8,068 bases of DNA from Bacteroidota bacterium (lineage in GTDB: Bacteria > Bacteroidota > Bacteroidia > Cytophagales > Cyclobacteriaceae): assembly GCA_023431285.1 (NCBI GenBank), contig JAEYXN010000241.1, positions 1 to 8,068 on the forward strand. Direction: 5' to 3'. Each line of letters opens with the position of its first letter. Position 1 is the stretch's first letter. The position numbers and the translations under genes are program-made. The notes beneath the pieces are model-generated. The model was not told the origin of the DNA, did no database searches, and saw nothing but the letters and a program-made list of their open reading frames with translations. Positions 6,370-8,068 of this stretch are shown here, one piece after another.

Positions 6370-6401
6370 TGGAAACTATGTCCAAATGCGGTTAATTTTG
6401 C
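6370..6401 (+). promoter_or_regulatory. Bacteroidota-type promoter of lpdA
   Basis: TTG (6370-6372), a 21-base spacer and TAATTTTG (6394-6401) match the Bacteroidota -33/-7 pattern. The expected transcription start is near 6408, giving lpdA a leader of about 20 bases. The -33 element lies just after the stop codon of the membrane protein gene, so lpdA is probably transcribed on its own. Confidence 0.6.
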
Positions 6402-6428
6402 CAACCTTTTAACAACTAATACAGAATT

Positions 6429-7820
6429 ATGTCAAAATATGATCTTATCGTAATCGGCAGCGGTCCAGGTGGTTACGTGGCAGCGATCAGGGCGTCGCAA
6501 CTTGGAATGAAGGTCGGCGTAGTGGAGAAAGCGGAGCTCGGAGGTATATGCCTCAACTGGGGTTGTATCCCGACCAAAGCTTTACTGAAGAGCGCCAACG
6601 TATTTGAATATATCACTCATGCCAAGGATTACGGTGTAGAGGTCAAGGAATCGAAAGCGGATCTTGCTGCCATGGTTCAGCGCAGCCGCGATGTTGCTGC
6701 AAGCAATAGTAAAGGCGTTCAATTTCTTTTCAAGAAGAACAAGATTGATCATATATCCGGCTTCGGGAAACTGAAGAAAGGCGGCAAAGTGGAAGTAACA
6801 GATGGCGCCGGAAAGAAAACAGATATTGAAGCGAAGCACATCATCCTCGCGACAGGAGGACGATCACGTGAGCTGCCAGCGATGAAAATAGACGGCAAAA
6901 AGATCATTGGCTACCGCGAAGCAATGGTGCTCAAAGAACAGCCTAAGAAGATGCTCGTGGTTGGCTCCGGCGCAATCGGGGTTGAGTTCGCTTACTTCTA
7001 TAATGCGATCGGAACTGAAGTTACCATAGTAGAATTCCTTCCGCGCATCGTTCCGGTTGAAGACGAGGAAGTTTCTAAAACTCTCGACAAAGTGTTCAAG
7101 AAAAACGGAATGAAGATCTATGTGAACTCAGAAGTGACCAAAGTTGATACGTCGGGTAAGGGTTGTGTTGCGACAGTCAAGACTCCTGATGGTGAAATAA
7201 AGATCGAAACAGATGTGGTATTGTCTGCCGTAGGCGTGGCGACTAATCTGGAAGGTATCGGGCTGGAAGAGACTGGAGTGAAAACTGAAAAAGGGAAAGT
7301 TATTGTCGATGATTTTTATCGGACTAATGTTCCCAACGTATATGCTATCGGCGACATCGTTAAAGGTCCTGCTCTTGCACACGTGGCATCTGCAGAAGGA
7401 ATTATTTGTGTTGAAAAAATTGCAGGTCACAATCCGGAACCGCTCAATTATAACAACATCCCTGGATGTACTTATTGCTCCCCGGAGATTGCATCAGTGG
7501 GATATACAGAAGAAGCAGCGAAGAAAGCGGGATATGAGATCAAAGTTGGAAAGTTCCCCTTCAGTGCGTCCGGAAAAGCAAAAGCGGCAGGTGCTACTGA
7601 AGGTTTCGTTAAGGTAATCTACGATGCGAAATATGGTGAATGGCTTGGCGCGCACTTCATCGGAGCCAACGTGACAGAGATGATCGCCGAAGTTGTTGCT
7701 GCGAGAAAGCTGGAAACAACAGGGCATGAGATCATCAAGACGGTGCACCCACACCCGACGATGAGCGAAGCCGTGATGGAGGCAACTGCTGCCGCCTATG
7801 GCGAAGTGATCCATCTCTAG
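6429..7820 (+). CDS. lpdA: Dihydrolipoyl dehydrogenase (E3)
   Basis: This 463-residue cytosolic FAD enzyme reoxidises dihydrolipoyl groups with NAD+, serving the pyruvate and 2-oxoglutarate dehydrogenase complexes, branched-chain oxo-acid dehydrogenase and the glycine cleavage system. The FAD-binding loop GSGPGG (residues 10-15) is followed by the redox-active disulfide Cys41/Cys46 in GGICLNWGCIPTK. The NAD-binding domain begins at VVGSGAIGVEFAYF, and the second FAD motif is YAIGDIVKGPALAH. The C-terminal dimerisation domain ends with HPHPTMSEA, in which His442 and Glu447 form the catalytic dyad. Length and motif spacing are standard and no key residue is missing. No E1 or E2 subunit gene is adjacent, as is common for an E3 shared among complexes. 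The start ATG follows an A/T-rich stretch without a Shine-Dalgarno motif. Confidence 0.96.
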   Translation: MSKYDLIVIGSGPGGYVAAIRASQLGMKVGVVEKAELGGICLNWGCIPTKALLKSANVFEYITHAKDYGVEVKESKADLAAMVQRSRDVAASNSKGVQFLFKKNKIDHISGFGKLKKGGKVEVTDGAGKKTDIEAKHIILATGGRSRELPAMKIDGKKIIGYREAMVLKEQPKKMLVVGSGAIGVEFAYFYNAIGTEVTIVEFLPRIVPVEDEEVSKTLDKVFKKNGMKIYVNSEVTKVDTSGKGCVATVKTPDGEIKIETDVVLSAVGVATNLEGIGLEETGVKTEKGKVIVDDFYRTNVPNVYAIGDIVKGPALAHVASAEGIICVEKIAGHNPEPLNYNNIPGCTYCSPEIASVGYTEEAAKKAGYEIKVGKFPFSASGKAKAAGATEGFVKVIYDAKYGEWLGAHFIGANVTEMIAEVVAARKLETTGHEIIKTVHPHPTMSEAVMEATAAAYGEVIHL

Positions 7821-7838
7821 AAATTAGAATTATAGTTG

Positions 7839-7879
7839 ATGAGTCTTGGGAGCAATCGCACTCAAGACTCATTTCATTT
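7839..7879 (+). terminator. Putative intrinsic terminator after lpdA
   Basis: ATGAGTCTTG (7839-7848) and CAAGACTCAT (7863-7872) form a perfect 10-bp stem around a 14-base loop, followed by TTCATTT (7873-7879). It lies 18 bases after the lpdA stop. The T-tract is interrupted and the stem is only moderately GC-rich, so termination may be partial. The next gene starts only 13 bases beyond it. Confidence 0.65.
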
Positions 7880-7892
7880 AAATAGCTAAGTC

Positions 7893-8068
7893 ATGTTGCA
7901 GATTCAGAAATTTGAATTCAATCCTTTCGCTGAAAACACTTACGTTGTTTACGATGACACTCTGGAATGCGTGGTGATTGATCCCGGCTGCAGCGATCGG
8001 ATTGAACGGGATGAGCTGGATGATTTTATTGCCACGAAAGGGTTACACGTAAAAATGCTACTCAACAC
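7893..8068 (+). CDS. MBL-fold metallo-hydrolase, N-terminal part (truncated by the window end)
   Basis: The ATG at 7893 opens a frame that runs off the window after 58 complete codons. The visible part begins MLQIQKFEFNPFAENTYVVY and continues with CVVIDPGC and a strand ending KMLLNT. This matches the first beta-hairpin of glyoxalase II-like metallo-beta-lactamase-fold hydrolases: the F-N-P-F-xENTYV opening, then the V-IDPG turn, then the strand before the first metal-binding motif. The THxHxDH motif itself would begin at or just past the window edge, so metal ligands cannot be verified. Proteins with this start are usually small thioester or lactone hydrolases of undefined substrate. I see no strong promoter of its own; it may depend on read-through from lpdA past the hairpin, or on a weak promoter within it. 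Confidence 0.8.
   Translation, partial: MLQIQKFEFNPFAENTYVVYDDTLECVVIDPGCSDRIERDELDDFIATKGLHVKMLLN

Overview
The window looks like a chromosomal segment of a Bacteroidota bacterium, probably of the Cytophagales or Chitinophagales type. Three upstream regions carry the -7 box TAnnTTTG typical of this phylum (near 4283, 5189 and 6394). Start codons are preceded by A/T-rich stretches without Shine-Dalgarno motifs. The metY-metX-hom order behind a SAM riboswitch is also a familiar Bacteroidota layout. These are inferences from sequence reading; no database search was possible.

Left half, minus strand: a methionine-biosynthesis transcription unit reads from about 4313 down to about 157. In transcription order it contains a promoter, a well-formed SAM-I (S-box) riboswitch (4253-4138), a 45-codon leader ORF that begins three bases after the riboswitch (4134-3997), metY (O-acetylhomoserine sulfhydrylase), metX (homoserine O-acetyltransferase), hom (homoserine dehydrogenase) and an intrinsic terminator. 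Hom makes homoserine, MetX acetylates it and MetY exchanges the acetyl group for sulfide to give homocysteine. The operon therefore carries the direct-sulfhydrylation route up to homocysteine.

The most striking item is the leader ORF. It ends in MCCCCCACCCC-stop, with nine Cys codons in the last ten positions and two more shortly before. It looks like a cysteine-sensing leader peptide placed in series with the SAM sensor. The closing stem P1 of the riboswitch covers the ribosome-binding region of this leader, which suggests a nested two-input switch: SAM may gate leader translation, and Cys-tRNA supply may then set ribosome progress through the Cys run. I see no U-rich terminator between the leader and metY, so the output step is unknown.

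Middle: fabG (3-oxoacyl-ACP reductase) on the minus strand is divergent from a plus-strand polytopic membrane protein that resembles GT-C glycosyltransferases. The gap between them holds a perfect 7-bp inverted repeat whose two halves each resemble a -7 box.

Right, plus strand: lpdA (dihydrolipoyl dehydrogenase) with its own promoter, a hairpin, and the first 58 codons of an MBL-fold hydrolase cut by the window end. The first 160 bases could not be assigned to a gene.
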